A stretch of 64,000 bases of DNA from Isoetes taiwanensis (GCA_021234155.1 JAJEKV010000003.1:17098386-17162385); one strand, 5' to 3'; numbered from the stretch's first letter, positions 33,260 through 44,470 are shown. Made by a program: numbers and translations. Notes: generated from the letters alone by a model not told the origin.

Positions 33260-35817
33260 TGCAAAACCTTCAACCTCAGTAGTTTAGAACCTCCAAGTTG
33301 CTTGAGGCAACCACTATGAGTGAGAAAAAACCAAAAGAGTGCCCAAACAATTGTTTAAAACAGCTTTCCCTGAAGGGAAAAAGGTCTGCCTTGCAAGAAT
33401 GTGTGTCAAATGCAAACCAAAGGGATTTTGATCATGATTCTTGTTTCTAAAGTTGCACAAGACTTAAAGTATCTTGGGACAAAAGTTAGGAGGATTTTGA
33501 TGGGGGTAGATCTGCCAAATAAGCACTCCTGACCAGGTCAATTTTTGGTCAATATCCCTGGCGGAGAGCTAGATTTTCAAACTCGATGCTGGTGGTCTCT
33601 TTTTTAGATCTAATGCTTTAGCCTTCCTCTAAGATGTCTGCACACAATATTCCTAAGTGCCCTTTGCAAAAAGAGGTCTACTCTTTTGGGATTTTGATTT
33701 TTTTGAATGACTGACTGTCATAAAATATGAACAGAAGAGAGAAGTAGATTTGCTGGAAATTTAAATGCACTTTTTTTTATTTTTTTATGCAATATCTATG
33801 CCTACCATGACTTGCTAATGAATTGGTGGATGCTATTTGAGCAATATGCAGATGTGGAGCTAGACTTACAGCTCAATGGCCCTATGGTGCAGGCTCAGAT
33901 CTATGTCAATCAATCAAGCAAGTATTATGACCATCATGTGCTTGTGTTCAAGGTGTCTAAACACAATGCCTCTACTTCTCTTTTCCTTAGAGTGATGTGC
34001 AAAGGTAAAATAATGCAAGGAGAATAACTTCTGTCACAAGATCAATAGGAAATACTCATAAAGGCTCGGATTTTCATTTAAATAAGGTTCACACAGGCAA
34101 ACAATATCAATCCCAAGCTCTAAGTCTTGGGCACAGGATCGAATAGGTATACAATCAAAGAAATAACATGAATTTGTCAGTAATTCAAGCGAAATATCAG
34201 GTCTGGAAGGCAGAATCAAGCTCCCAATATGCAAGCCGGTCCTTCTTCAAGGTAATCAATCTCTCTTTCACCTCAAAGCCCTCAGAATTTCTCTGAGCAC
34301 AAAAGCCCTTTTAAAATTTCCCTGTTCTGTTCCGTTCTTGGCTAATTCGGTTTGATTCTCTGTCTTTTTGCTTCTGTGATGCATTCTTGACATTTTACAA
34401 GATAATTCGGCAGCTTAGAGTCATGATTAGATGGTTGTTTCGGGCGAAATAGACGGATCTTGGCATTTCCGGGATTTAGGGTTCTTGGCAGTTCTGATGA
34501 AATATCCCACAGGCCCAACTCAATCGGGAAGACAAGGGTATATAACAAATAAGAAATCCAATATTATTAAGAATTAACGTGTAATATCCATGTGGGCCTC
34601 GGTACCTCCACTGCCCCACATGCCCGAATGTTCCACGTGGCAGGGGGTGATTGGCTAAGGAATCTAGGCTGGGGGGTAGATAGGAATTTTTTTTTTGTAA
34701 AATAGGCTAAGGCACGATTTCCAAGAAGCTATATTTGAGGGCCAAAATGAACGATTTTTTTTTATTTTCTTTTTTGCAAAAAGGATCTTTTAAGATGCTC
34801 TAGAGGATGCTAGAATCTTTTTTTGCAAAGGAGCACTTTTGAATTTTGGCTTTGAAAAGGTATATATGGGTGGTGATGTGGCATGAGGCCATGATGAGTT
34901 GGCAATGTAATGATGACATGGCAAACAAAGGTGAGGTGTCAAACAACTTGGCTAGGAATATTTTTTCTAGTCAAAACTTGGGATGAGGTGGACATGATGT
35001 GTATGACATGTGGATGATAATGTGGAGGTGTTTGGTAATGATTGTGGCATGATGATGTGTCTCCCTTATGGATTCAACCATGTAATTTGAAGAACTTTTG
35101 CAAACAATAGAATTTCAATGGGGTGACACGTGCATGGTATGACATGGCAATGTGGATGATATGTATGGTGACTTGGCCTCTTTGAGTGTTGTCATAGGTC
35201 AATTTAAGCATTAATGCATATAATTTGCATTTTCTGAGCAAATTTTGACTTCAAGTGCTTCCCTTAGGAATTTTTGCATTCTCTCTCATTTTTTTAATTA
35301 TAGAGAGAGGAAATTGACCTTTGACCATATGTATGACCAAGTCAAGTGGAATTCTTGTGTATGAATGAGATGGTGATGGTATGGCAAGTGTGAATGACAT
35401 GTAAAGGGGAAGTTTTGACTAGAAAAAACCTTCAAGGCCAATTTTGACCTGGGAGATGAAATGTAGGCATGGGACTTGGGATGTCATGAGCATATCTTCA
35501 TGGTGAAGGGTGTGGAGGGTATAGGATGGGAATCAAAGGATGTAATTATGCCAAGAACTCAAATGGTAGCATCACTTACCAAGAACTCTTCAAGGGGTCT
35601 TCAAATCTTCAAACTTTTGCTTGATTCTCCTTCATGTCTTGCTTGTGTGACCTAAGTCAAATGTCCTCACCTTGCTCTTCAAGTCTTCAAAGTGTGCAAA
35701 GATGAATTCTCCTTGTGTCTCTAAGTTAAAATCATAGTGTGAGCATAAGAATATGAAATGTGCCTTGCTCTTCCATGCTGCCATAGCATGGCAACATTAT
35801 GCCAAACTAAAAGAACA
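33260..35817 (-). repeat. 3' LTR of the gypsy element (complete, 2558 bp)
   Basis: On the plus strand it begins TGCAAAACCTTCAAC and ends CTAAAAGAACA, so it has TG...CA ends. It aligns with 41802-44177 for about 2.35 kb with scattered substitutions and small indels. Read on the minus strand, a TATA-like TTATATACCC lies at about 34548-34538 (mirrored at 43104-43092 in the other LTR), marking the U3 promoter. The inner edge faces a C/T-rich tract that is the polypurine tract on the minus strand. Confidence 0.88.
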
Positions 35818-35852
35818 GGCTGGTCCCCCAGCCCCTCCCCCCCTTTTTTTTG
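35818..35852 (-). promoter_or_regulatory. Polypurine tract of the gypsy element
   Basis: On the minus strand a run of As is followed by GGGGGGGAGGGG and CTGGGGGACCAGCC, ending at the TG of the LTR. The purine tract fits the primer site for plus-strand synthesis. The GGCTGGTCCCCCAGCC stretch next to the LTR is itself a short palindrome, which is unusual for this position. Confidence 0.6.
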
Positions 35853-36730
35853 TTGATTGATAATCAAGATAGAACTCCAGGTATGCTTGGCAATTCAATG
35901 GGCCTGCAATGGGTTGAAGACAAGTGGTGATGGTAAAGTTCAGTATGATGTGAATATGAACATGGAGGTGGTTTACAAATGTACCTGCATGACAAATGGG
36001 ATCATTAGTAAAAATGTGAGCTGCTGGATGGACATTTGATAGCAGTGTGATGAATTGATAGTGATTTGAAGTCTTATGTGGAAAAAGGGCAACTCTTGAG
36101 CATATGAGCATGGAGTGTATGTTTCAGGGTGCACCTGCATGTGACAAAAAATCTGTTAGCACCAATGAGTTGTTGTTGTGGTAGGAATGGCAGCAACTAT
36201 GTATATAATAAAGAATGAGGAGAAGTGAATGAGTAATGAGATGAATGACTGTAAATCCAGATGCTTCTGCATGGAATTCATGGCTTTAACCATATTAGTA
36301 CTTGATTTGAACCTTGATTAGATCGAGACCTGCATAAATCTTCTGCTAATTAGAAGGACTAATTAATACTAATGCTAAAATCTGAAAACAAAAGCTACGT
36401 ACCTGACACTCCTGAATTGTTTTTTGTCTTTTTCTTTTTTCTTTTTATTTATTACTTTTCTGCATATTGGTCAACCAAAGCAAACTTGAACTAACCTACC
36501 TACAAATTTCAAATGTTCTTTAACTAAACAAGCTTAGGGCAACATGTTATTGCCAATACCTCTTCAAATGTAGGATGTTGATAGGGTTCAACAATTCTCT
36601 GCCATCAACTACATCTTTTAGCCAATAAGAATCTTTTCTTGCTGTGCCAATAGCTTCAAAAGTTCCTTCCCAAAGATTTTCAAATTTGGATGCTATATCT
36701 TCCCTTGTCTTATTCCATTTCAACACAAGC
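35853..36730 (-). other. Untranslated region between integrase and polypurine tract
   Basis: About 0.9 kb with only short frames. Its first part on the minus strand (about 36730-36540) continues integrase-tail-like codons in altered frames. No extra ORF is supported. Confidence 0.4.
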
Positions 36731-37975
36731 TCACCCGATTTTAGAGTGCCTTGGAGTTTGTGAGCAGCCTTGAAAGCTACAATATCCTTGGCTTTTTTTT
36801 ATCATAACAGCATTCTTTGCCTCATACCTGTGCTCTTCAAGCTGCATTAATCTCACACACCTTTCCTTTAAAGCTTCATCCATTTCTAGATTTATCTGGT
36901 ATGCCAACCTAAGTGATGGAAGTTCCAATTCAACAGGCACTACTGACTCTATTCCATAGACCAAACTAAAAGGTGTGTGTTTGGTGGATGCTTTAATTGT
37001 GGTTCTATAGGCCCAAAGTGCATCATGGAGTTTTAGGTGCCAATCTTTTTTTGAAATGCTGATAGTTTTCTTGAGAGTTGACTTAAGAACTTTGTTGGTT
37101 GACTCTGCTTGACCATTGCCCTGAGGGTAATAAGAAGAACTTTTAGTGTGTTTGACCTTCAGAGTAGCTAGCAATAATGCAATGGTTTGATTGATAAACT
37201 GGCTTCCCCTACCAGAGAGAATCTTAAAAGGAATTCCAAACCTAGCATAGATGTTTTCATGGAGGAATCTTGCAGTGGCATAGGCATTTGTCTCCCTAAG
37301 GGGAATTGGTTCAGCCCATTTGGTAAAGTAATATGTGGCTACAAGTATGAATTGATGCTGGGCTGAGGAAGGTGGATCTATTGGATCTATGAAATCTAAA
37401 CCCCATGTCTGAAATGGTCCAGGAGAAGTTATAGCAGTGAGGGGAGTTGGTTGCGAAGTTCTCCTACCAAAAATTTGGCATTTATGACAGTATTTTATAA
37501 CATCATAACAATCTTTGAAAAGGGTAGGCCAAAAATATCTTGACCTCAAGATTTTCTTGGCAGTTGTGTCAGCAGCAAAATGTCCTCCACATATCCCCTC
37601 ATGACACGCTTCAATGATCGTTCTGGCCTCCTCATCATCAGCGCATCTCAGCAATACTCCCTCCTTGTCAACCTTGCATAATACATCCCCAATGAGCCTG
37701 AACTTTTTGCACTTCTCTTTAAATCTCCTTTCTTGACTGCTACTCAAGTTCTCTGGCACCTCATTGTTTTCAATATAATTTCTGATCTCGCATTGCCAGT
37801 CCAAGTCTTTTGCATGAAAAGCAACCAAGTTAGTAACACAATCAATATCATTCAAACCATCCTGGTCCTCATGTTCAAATAGAACATAAGGTAGATAGGC
37901 ACTGGGATTTTCCACTAAATTCACAACTTTGACAGTAATATTATTGGCTTGAACTTTACAAGCCCATCTACACAA
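36731..37975 (-). pseudogene. Gypsy integrase, with second catalytic Asp changed to Gly
   Basis: Open frame of 414 codons. Zinc finger H125, H132, C163, C166 (CHEGICGGHF ... YCHKCQ). Catalytic core: D194 in WGLDFIDPID; SGRGSQF at 254-260, where gypsy integrases have SDRGSQF, so G255 replaces the second Asp; E291 in NGQAESTN with the expected 35-residue spacing. A C-terminal region with ALWAYRTTIKASTKHTPF and LVYGIESVVPVELELPS follows. Integrase inserts the cDNA into the genome; the D to G change should abolish strand transfer. The codon is GGT, one base from GAT. The frame has no ATG start because it is part of a polyprotein. Confidence 0.9.
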
Positions 37976-38050
37976 CTTTGCTTTGGGTTGTTTCTTTGCA
38001 AAAAGGAGAGACAGAGGATTTTGCCTCGTATAAACTTGTGTTTGGCTATT

Positions 38051-38611
38051 TTATAGCAACTGTCCCTGCCTTTCTATCAAAAACATCAGAGATGCTGCAC
38101 TTTTTTCCAGTCTAGGATATCTTAGCTCAGTATCAGACCACATCTTGCTGTCAAAAGCAATAACATGGTCTTCTTGCAGTAATGCAACACCAATTTCCTT
38201 TTTAATAACACTGATATAGGCTTTGAAAGGCTTTTCTAGATCAGGGGGCTTCAGCAGGATAGAATGGCATATGGCATTGATGATTTTGTCAAAGGATTCC
38301 TGACACTCTTCATTCCAATCAACCAGAATATGCTTTGTTTCCCATTTGGAAAATTTCCCAACCTTTGTGAGGTTAGAAATTGGATTCATAGTGTGTGAGA
38401 AGTGAGGGACATACATTCTCAGAAAACTAGTCATTCCCATGAAGCTTTTTACCTGTTTGAGTGTTTTGGGAGGTGCTAGCTTCTTCAAAGCCTCAACCTT
38501 AGCTTCAGCCACTTGAATGCCTTTTGTAGACACAACATGTCCGAACAATTCTCCTTTTGAACACAAAAGACACATTTCTTTGGGTTTAAACTGACTCCCC
38601 CTTTTCTGCAC
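38051..38611 (-). pseudogene. Gypsy RNase H (RT-linked)
   Basis: Follows RT in the neighbouring frame. GHVVSTKGIQVAEAKVEAL and LAPPKTLKQVKSFMGMTSFL are the RT thumb/connection. NPISNLTKVGKFSKWE and DWNEECQESFDKI follow. The RNase H part includes KPFKAYISVIKKEIGVALLQ, in which the usual first Asp (xxxDAS) is lost (YISVI), then VIAFDSKMWSDTELRYPRLEKSAASL with the conserved Glu. The end of the domain is missing at a frame break near 38050. Confidence 0.8.
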
Positions 38612-38639
38612 AAGACAAATAACTTAGTTAGAACATCAA

Positions 38640-39175
38640 AATGACTTTTGAGGGAAGTTCCTAAGCAAAGATCATCTAAGAAGACACGAAAAGCATTAGT
38701 AGGCATGTCCTTGAAAATGGTGTCCATAGCTCTCTGGAAAGTTGCAGATGCATTCAGTAATCCAAAGGGCATTCTTTTCATGGCAAATGTTCCCCATGGT
38801 GTAATGATTGAAGTCTTTGGCTGATCCTCCTCCTTTATGCTTATTTGGTTGAAACTTGAAAAACCATCTAAGAAAGAATATATGTCCTTGCCTGCAACAG
38901 CATATAAGACTTCTTCTAAAAATGGCAAAGGGTAGCAATCTTTGATGGTAGCTTTATTCAAGTCCCTATAGTCAATGCAAATCCTTATAGTTTTATTTTT
39001 CTTTTCTACTGGAACAATGCAAGATAGCCATTCAGGGTTTACAATCTCTGCAATCACACCTGCATCCTTCATTTTATACGACTCCTCTTTGATTAGGCCT
39101 AACAAACTCACAGATACTTCTGTCAACACCGAGCAACTCATCATAGTCCCAAGCAAAAATATCCTTCTAATCATC
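38640..39175 (-). pseudogene. Gypsy reverse transcriptase
   Basis: Preceded by KDIFAWDYDELLGVD in another frame (about 39178-39135), the usual RT N-terminal linker. The RT frame gives WLSCIVPVEKKNKTIRICIDYRDLN, PLPFLEEVLYAVAGKDIYSFLDGFSSFNQISI with the first catalytic Asp, TPWGTFAMKRMPFGLLNASATFQRAMD, and RVFLDDLCLG with the paired catalytic aspartates. All catalytic residues are kept. The frame shifts near 38600 into the RNase H connection. Confidence 0.9.
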
Positions 39176-39329
39176 AAAAAAATTAGTAACAAAAGTATTA
39201 TCTTCTTCTTTGAACAAATCTCCAACATATAGAACTCTATCTAGACCTTTCTTGTTCAATTTAACTTCCTTTACTTGTTTTTCCTCACTAGCATTGATTA
39301 CCAGAATAGGATAGAGTTGTTGCATGTCT

Positions 39330-39760
39330 TTTTTCTCCAGTTCTTCCTCTTGAATTGCTCCTTCAGCCAAGTGCTCGAGAAGAACACTTCTGCAAAGTGC
39401 ATCAGCTTCACCATTATGTTCCCTTAGCACGTGACAAAGCCTCCAAGTTTTGAAGTTCCTTAACTCTCCCATAGCTTGATCTCTAAGTAAGATCATTTCT
39501 TCATTCTTAGCTTGATATTCTCCCAATATTTGCCGGCAAACAAGTTGAGAATCTCCAAAGATAACAACTTCATTAATATTCAAATTCTTTGCCTCTTGAA
39601 GACCTGCCATCAGAGCCTTATATTCAACCATATTTGAGGTTGTATTAGAAAAATTCTGCCTACTTTTGCAAGCAATCTATTGGAGGAATCTTTGAGAATA
39701 GCAGCAGATGAGACCACACTCAATCTTTTAGAAACACCATCATCAAACCATAAGTAAGCA
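39330..39760 (-). pseudogene. Extra RNase H-like (RVT_3 / archaeal-type RH) domain upstream of RT
   Basis: Minus-strand text from about 39755 reads YLWFDDGVSK and SSAAILKDSSNRLLAKVGR in one frame. After a frameshift comes MVEYKALMAGLQEAKNLNIN, then VVIFGDSQLVCRQILGEYQAK and LREHNGEADALCRS. These are the signature blocks of the second, archaeal-type RNase H of plant Tat/Ogre elements, with the acidic residues in FDDG, VEYKAL, FGDSQLV and GEADAL. In the known lineages I can recall, this domain lies between RNase H and integrase; here it lies between protease and RT. The fragment upstream of 39631 is out of frame, so it is no longer translated intact. Confidence 0.85.
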
Positions 39761-39765
39761 AAATT

Positions 39766-41088
39766 TTATTGTTTTGGCAATGCTAGCTGACTGGGGTGCT
39801 CCAAGTTGGGTATTTGATTACTTGCATTTAATTCAAACTCCCCACATGGATTTGACAACATCATTTCTTCTTCTATGAAATTTAAAGCCTCAAATTCATC
39901 CACTTTGTTGTATAATGTTACCTTTCTCTTACCATTGGAAATAGTGCATTCCCCTTTTGACCAAACAGGTCTAACATCAACTATAGAAAGCCATTTCCTT
40001 CCCAAAAGCAAATCATAAATGTCTGATTTCTCTTCAATTCCTTCAAAAGCAACCACAACAAAGTTAGCTGCAACAATTATGCCTTCAACATCAATTGGTA
40101 CATTGCTGACTATTCCTACAGGGCTAATCTTTGTGTTTGAGAAAGATTTTAAGATCATTGGAGCTTTCTTATCTATCTCAAGGCCACACAATCTCATGAC
40201 ATGATGAGGCATAACATTCAGAGGTGATCCCCCATCCAATAGGACCTTGGTCAAGATTTTCTTTCCCATTTTGGCAACACAAGTGAAAGCCCCTGGGTCA
40301 TAATCCTCCTGAGTAAGCATGTGCTCCTCAATATGATTAGTTAGAGCAAACTCATCTTCTTTGGTCAGATTGAGCACCTTTTTCCTGTAGGATGGAGCTA
40401 TTTTGAGCAGAGTTAGCAGGTCAACACTAATTTTAGAATTTTTGAGCAGATACTCAAAATCCTCACTATCTTTATCTTTTTTCAAACATTTCTGAACAGG
40501 GGAAGGAGGTACAACCATATTTTGATCAACTTCCTTGTGCTTTATAGCATTAACTTCCTCATTAGCTCGTGTTGGCTCCTTTTCCTTTGCATTGTTCATT
40601 CCTCTAGTATGCACAGCCATAATCTCCTCCTGTTCTTCAATTTCGTGCACAAATCTGATGGAAGCATTTTGCTCATTAGGATGCCTAGCAAAATATTCTT
40701 TCACACTACACCTATCTTCATAATGTCCCACAGCTTTGCAAAAGGCACATACGGGGCACTCCTTACCAAAATGCCCCCTTTTACCACATTTTGTACAAGG
40801 CCTATACCAACAGTAATCAGAGGAATGAGAATTTCTTGAACAATGAGCACAAGGTGGATAAATCTTTTTCTCAAATTTGGAGTTCTTCATCTCTTGAAGT
40901 TGCGTGGTCACCTCGACTAAGGCCTCTGACACTTTGGTAATCTCAGCTCTCACATCTGCTGCAGGACCCTCAACATCCTCCATCTTTGTTTTTTTCTTTT
41001 CCTTTTGAATAGCATAAACTGGTACAGGTCCTGGTCCCATGTATTCTTGTTCATAATCTGGAAGAAACGGATCATGAGGTGAGTGCAT
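39766..41088 (-). pseudogene. Gypsy gag zinc knuckles and aspartic protease
   Basis: Open frame of 440 codons. Three consecutive canonical CCHC knuckles (C-x2-C-x4-H-x4-C) lie at about residues 80-93, 98-111 and 114-127 (CAHC, CTKCGKRGHF, CAFCKAVGHY). A long charged linker follows, then the retropepsin: TKVLLDGGSPLNVM with the catalytic D284 in the DGGS form common in plant gypsy elements, and the downstream hydrophobic YDLLLGRKWL block near residue 370. The knuckles package RNA and the protease cleaves the polyprotein. This is the longest intact frame of the element. Confidence 0.88.
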
Positions 41089-41110
41089 ATCATATCTGGT
41101 AAGTAAGAAA

Positions 41111-41744
41111 TCATATCTGCAATTTCAGTAGCTTTAGTGAAAGCCTTATGTATTGTGTCAAAGCCTTCTTGTTTTTTATTTTGAGCATCTTCCTATGTAT
41201 TCCTGGTCTACTGCTTAAACCTCTGATAAAAGATGCCACTAAATGCAAAGTATGGTTAGGAACTTGATTAATCTGACACTTAACCAGATAAAGATTGAAC
41301 CTTTCTACATATTGGTGAACACTCTCACCATGCTTTATATGAAAGGTTTGCAGTTCAAAAATAAAATACTGAGGATCCAAAGAGCTTACCAAACCTTGCC
41401 AAGAATTTCTTGACCAATTCATCCCAAGAGTTAGCTCTTAAACTCATAACATACTCAAGCCAAGCTCTAACCTCATTATTCTTGAAATATTTTTTAAACT
41501 CAGAGAATTTGCAACATTTTTTATGTCCATATTCTTGGTAGTACTCCTCAAAAGTCTTTAGAAAATTGTTAGCATTCATGTTTGGATCAAAAGGAGGAAC
41601 ATGAATTGGCATATTCAACTCAATGTAATGACAAGGCATACCTGAGTTTGCGTGTATAGTCACAGTAGGTGCTGCAGCAGAGGCTTCATGATTCTCCTGT
41701 GCTTCAGCATGCTCAGATGTTTCATTAGTTCTCCTAGGAGCCAT
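41111..41744 (-). pseudogene. Gypsy gag capsid region
   Basis: An ATG at 41744 (MAPRRTNETSEHAEAQENH) opens gag. The capsid (retrotrans_gag) block spans about VPPFDPNMNANNFLKTFEEY through EVRAWLEYVMSLRANSWDELVKKFLARFG. The frame then shifts near 41380-41360 into HIKHGESVHQYVERFNLYLV and ASFIRGLSSRPGIHRKMLKI (41422-41111). It builds the virus-like particle. One frameshift, plus a gap before the zinc-knuckle frame at 41088, breaks it. Confidence 0.85.
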
Positions 41745-41785
41745 GAGTTCAAACTCCAGGAAAAGATCTCGGTAGAACCTTTAAA

Positions 41786-41819
41786 ATGTTGAAGGTGTTC
41801 CTGACAAAACCTTCAACAT
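41786..41819. repeat. Perfect 11-bp inverted repeat across the 5' LTR edge
   Basis: ATGTTGAAGGT at 41786-41796 and ACCTTCAACAT at 41809-41819, separated by 12 bp, can form a stem-loop in the element's RNA exactly at the U5/leader border. No standard tRNA primer-binding site was recognised here. Confidence 0.7.
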
Positions 41820-43243
41820 CAGTGGTTTAGAATCTCCAGGTTTCTTGAGGCAACCACTCTAAGTGAGAAAAAACCAAAAGAGTGCTCAAATGATTGTTTA
41901 AAATAGCTTTCCCTGAAGGGAAAAATGTCTGCCTTGCAAGAATGTGTGTCAAATGCCAACCAAAGGGATTTTGATCATGATTCTTGTTTCTAAAGTTGCA
42001 TGATCTTGAAGTATCTTGGGACACAAGTTAGGAGGATTTTGATGGGGCTACATAGATCTGCCAAATAAGCACTCATGACCAGGTCAATTTTTGGTCAATA
42101 TCTCTGGCAGAAAGCTAGATTTTCAAACTCGATGCTGGTGGTCTCTTTTTGAGATCTAATGCTTTAGCCTTCCTCTAAGATGTCTGCACACAATATTCCT
42201 AAGTGCCCTTTGTAAAAAGAGGTCTACTCTTTTGGGATTTTGATTTTTTTGAATGACTGACTGTCACAAAATATGAATAGAAGAGAAAAGTGGGTTTGCT
42301 GGAAATTTAAATGCACTTTTTTTGCTTTTTTTATGCAATATCTACGCCTACCATGACTCGCTAATGAATTGATGGATGCTATTTGAGCAATATGCAGATG
42401 TGGAGCTAGACTTGCAGCTCAATGGCCCTATGGTGCAGGCTCAGATCTATGTCAATCAATCAAGCAAGTATTATGACCATCATGTGCTTGTGTTCAAGGT
42501 GTCGAAACACAATTCCTCTACTTCTCTTTTTCCTCAGAGTGATGTGCAAAGGTAAAATAATGCAAGGAGAATTACTTCTGTCACAAGATCGATAGAAAAT
42601 ACTCATAAATTTAACAACAAGGCTCGGATTTTCATTTAAATCAGGTTCACACAGGCAAACAATATCAATCCCAAGCTCTAAGTCTTGGGCACAGGATCAA
42701 ATAGGTATACAATCAAAGAAATAACATGAATTTGTCAGTAATTCAAGCGAAATATCAGGTCTGGAAGGCAGAATCAGGCTCCCAATATGCAAGTTGATCC
42801 TTCTTCAAGGTAATCAATCTCTCTTTCACCTCAAAGCCCTCAGAATTTCTCTGAGCACAAAAGCCCCTTTTAAAATTTCCCTGTTCTGTTCCGTTCTTGG
42901 CTAATTCGGTTTGATTCTGTCTTTTTGCTTCTGTGATGCATTCTTGACATTATACAAGATAATTCGACAGCTTAGAGTCATGATTAGATGATTGTTTCGG
43001 GCGAATTAGACGGATCTTGGCATTTCTGGGATTTAGGGTTCTTGGCAGTTTTGATGAAATATCCCATAGGCCCAACTCAATCGGGAAGACAAGGGTATAT
43101 AACAAATAGTAAATCCAATATTATTAAGAATTAACGTGTAATATCCACGTGGGCCTCGGTACCTCCACCGCCCCACATGCCCAGATGTTCCACGTGGCAG
43201 GGGGTGATTGGCTAAGGAATCTAGGCTTTTTTTGGGGGGAGAT

Positions 43244-43285
<42 letters not shown>

Positions 43286-44177
43286 TAAAATAGGCTAAGG
43301 CACGATTCCCAAGAAGCTATATTTGAGGACGAAAATGAACGATTTTTTTGCAAAAAGGATCTTTTAAGATGCTCTAAAGGATGCTGGAATCTTTTTTTGC
43401 AAAGAAGCACTTTTGAATTTTGGCTTTGAAAAGGTATATATGGGTGGTGATGTGGCATGCGGGCATGATGAGTTGGCAATGTAATGATGACATGGCAAAC
43501 AAAGGTGGTGAGGTGTCAAACAACTTGGCTAAGAATATTTTTCCTAGTCAAAACTTGGGATGAGGTGAACATGATGTGTATGACATGTGGATGTTGATGT
43601 GGAGGTGTTTGGTAATGATGGCATGATGATGTGTCTCCCTTATGGATTCAACCATGTAATTTGAAGAACTTTTGCAAACAGTAGAATTTCAATGGGGTGA
43701 CAAGTGCATGGTATGACATGGCAATGTGGATGACATGTATGGTGACTTGGCCTCTTTGAGTGTTGTCATAGGTCAATTTAAGCATCAATGCATATAATTT
43801 GCATTTTCGAGGCAAATTTTGACTTAAGTGCTTCCCTTAGGAATTTTTGCATTCTCTCTCATTTTTTGACTTATAGAGAGAGGAAGTTGACCTTTGACCA
43901 TATGTATGACCAGTGGAATTCTTGTGCTTGAATGAGATGGTGATGGTATGGCAAGTGTGAATGACATGTAAAGGGGAAGTTTTGACTAGAAAAAATCTTC
44001 AAGGCCAATTTTGACCTGGGAGATGAAATGTAGGCATGGGACTTGGGATCTCATGAGCATATCTTCATGGTGAAGGGTGTGGAGGGTGTAGGATGGGAAT
44101 CAAAGGATGTAATTATGTCAAGAACTCAAATGGTAGCATCACATACCAAGAACTCTTCAAGAGGTCTTCAAATCTTC
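41802..44177 (-). repeat. 5' LTR of the gypsy element (outer end missing)
   Basis: Begins TGACAAAACCTTCAAC on the plus strand and aligns with the left LTR up to CTTCAAATCTTC at about 44177, which corresponds to 35610 in the left copy. The last about 207 bp, including the outer TG (minus strand), are gone and replaced by unrelated sequence. A 38-base T run at 43247-43284 is an expansion of the short T run at 34690-34697 in the other copy. Confidence 0.88.
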
Positions 44178-44399
44178 CCAAAATGATTATGTTTCGTGTT
44201 CTTTCCTTGAGATCTATGATCTCTTACATAACATACTACGACAAGTTGCACGCAACCACACATGTGCATGTATGCATGTGTTAACTCCAGTGAACAACCA
44301 CTTTTACTCGTTGTACTTAGATACTTGGCACTTCTATTATGCATTGATGCCATGTGTGCCTTAAACCTATAATCCTTAGGTTTTTTGGTCCTATATGAC

Positions 44400-44470
44400 C
44401 TAGGGCCCAACATTTGTGCGTAATATACCTCCCCCCGTCAAATCCTTAGTCCCCAAGGATCATGGGAGTA
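44400..44470 (-). promoter_or_regulatory. Possible polypurine tract / LTR junction of another element
   Basis: On the minus strand the text reads CCTTGGGGACTAAGGATTTGACGGGGGGAGG followed by TATATTACGCACAAATGTTGGGCCC. The GGGGACTAAGGATTTGA...GGGGGGAGG form is common at the 3' end of plant gypsy elements just before the LTR. Any LTR would run from about 44430 down to the truncation at 44178. No integrase was found nearby. A weaker match to the same text (GTAATATACTACCCCCGTCTAGG) lies at 5010-5032. Confidence 0.35.

Larger units (their letters stand above)
33260..44177 (-). mobile_element. Nearly complete Ty3/gypsy retrotransposon, minus strand
   Basis: Two long direct repeats (33260-35817 and 41802-44177) flank an interior that reads on the minus strand gag, zinc knuckles, protease, an extra RNase H-like domain, RT, RNase H and integrase. 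The left LTR is complete with TG...CA ends; the right (5') LTR lacks about 207 bp at its outer end. Frameshifts between gag parts, before RT and after RNase H, plus a changed integrase catalytic residue, make it inactive. Both LTRs are still clearly alike, so the insertion is younger than the other elements here. It has no chromodomain, so it is not a chromovirus; Athila/Tat-like lineages are the closest candidates. Confidence 0.92.

Noticed and set aside
43033-43479. Minus-strand frame with a poly-lysine run
   Set aside because: The lysines come from the expanded T tract within the LTR; no protein is expected there.
33260-44177. Endogenous pararetrovirus (caulimovirid)
   Set aside because: Presence of LTRs, integrase and a gypsy gene order excludes it; no movement protein or viral coat motif was seen anywhere in the window.
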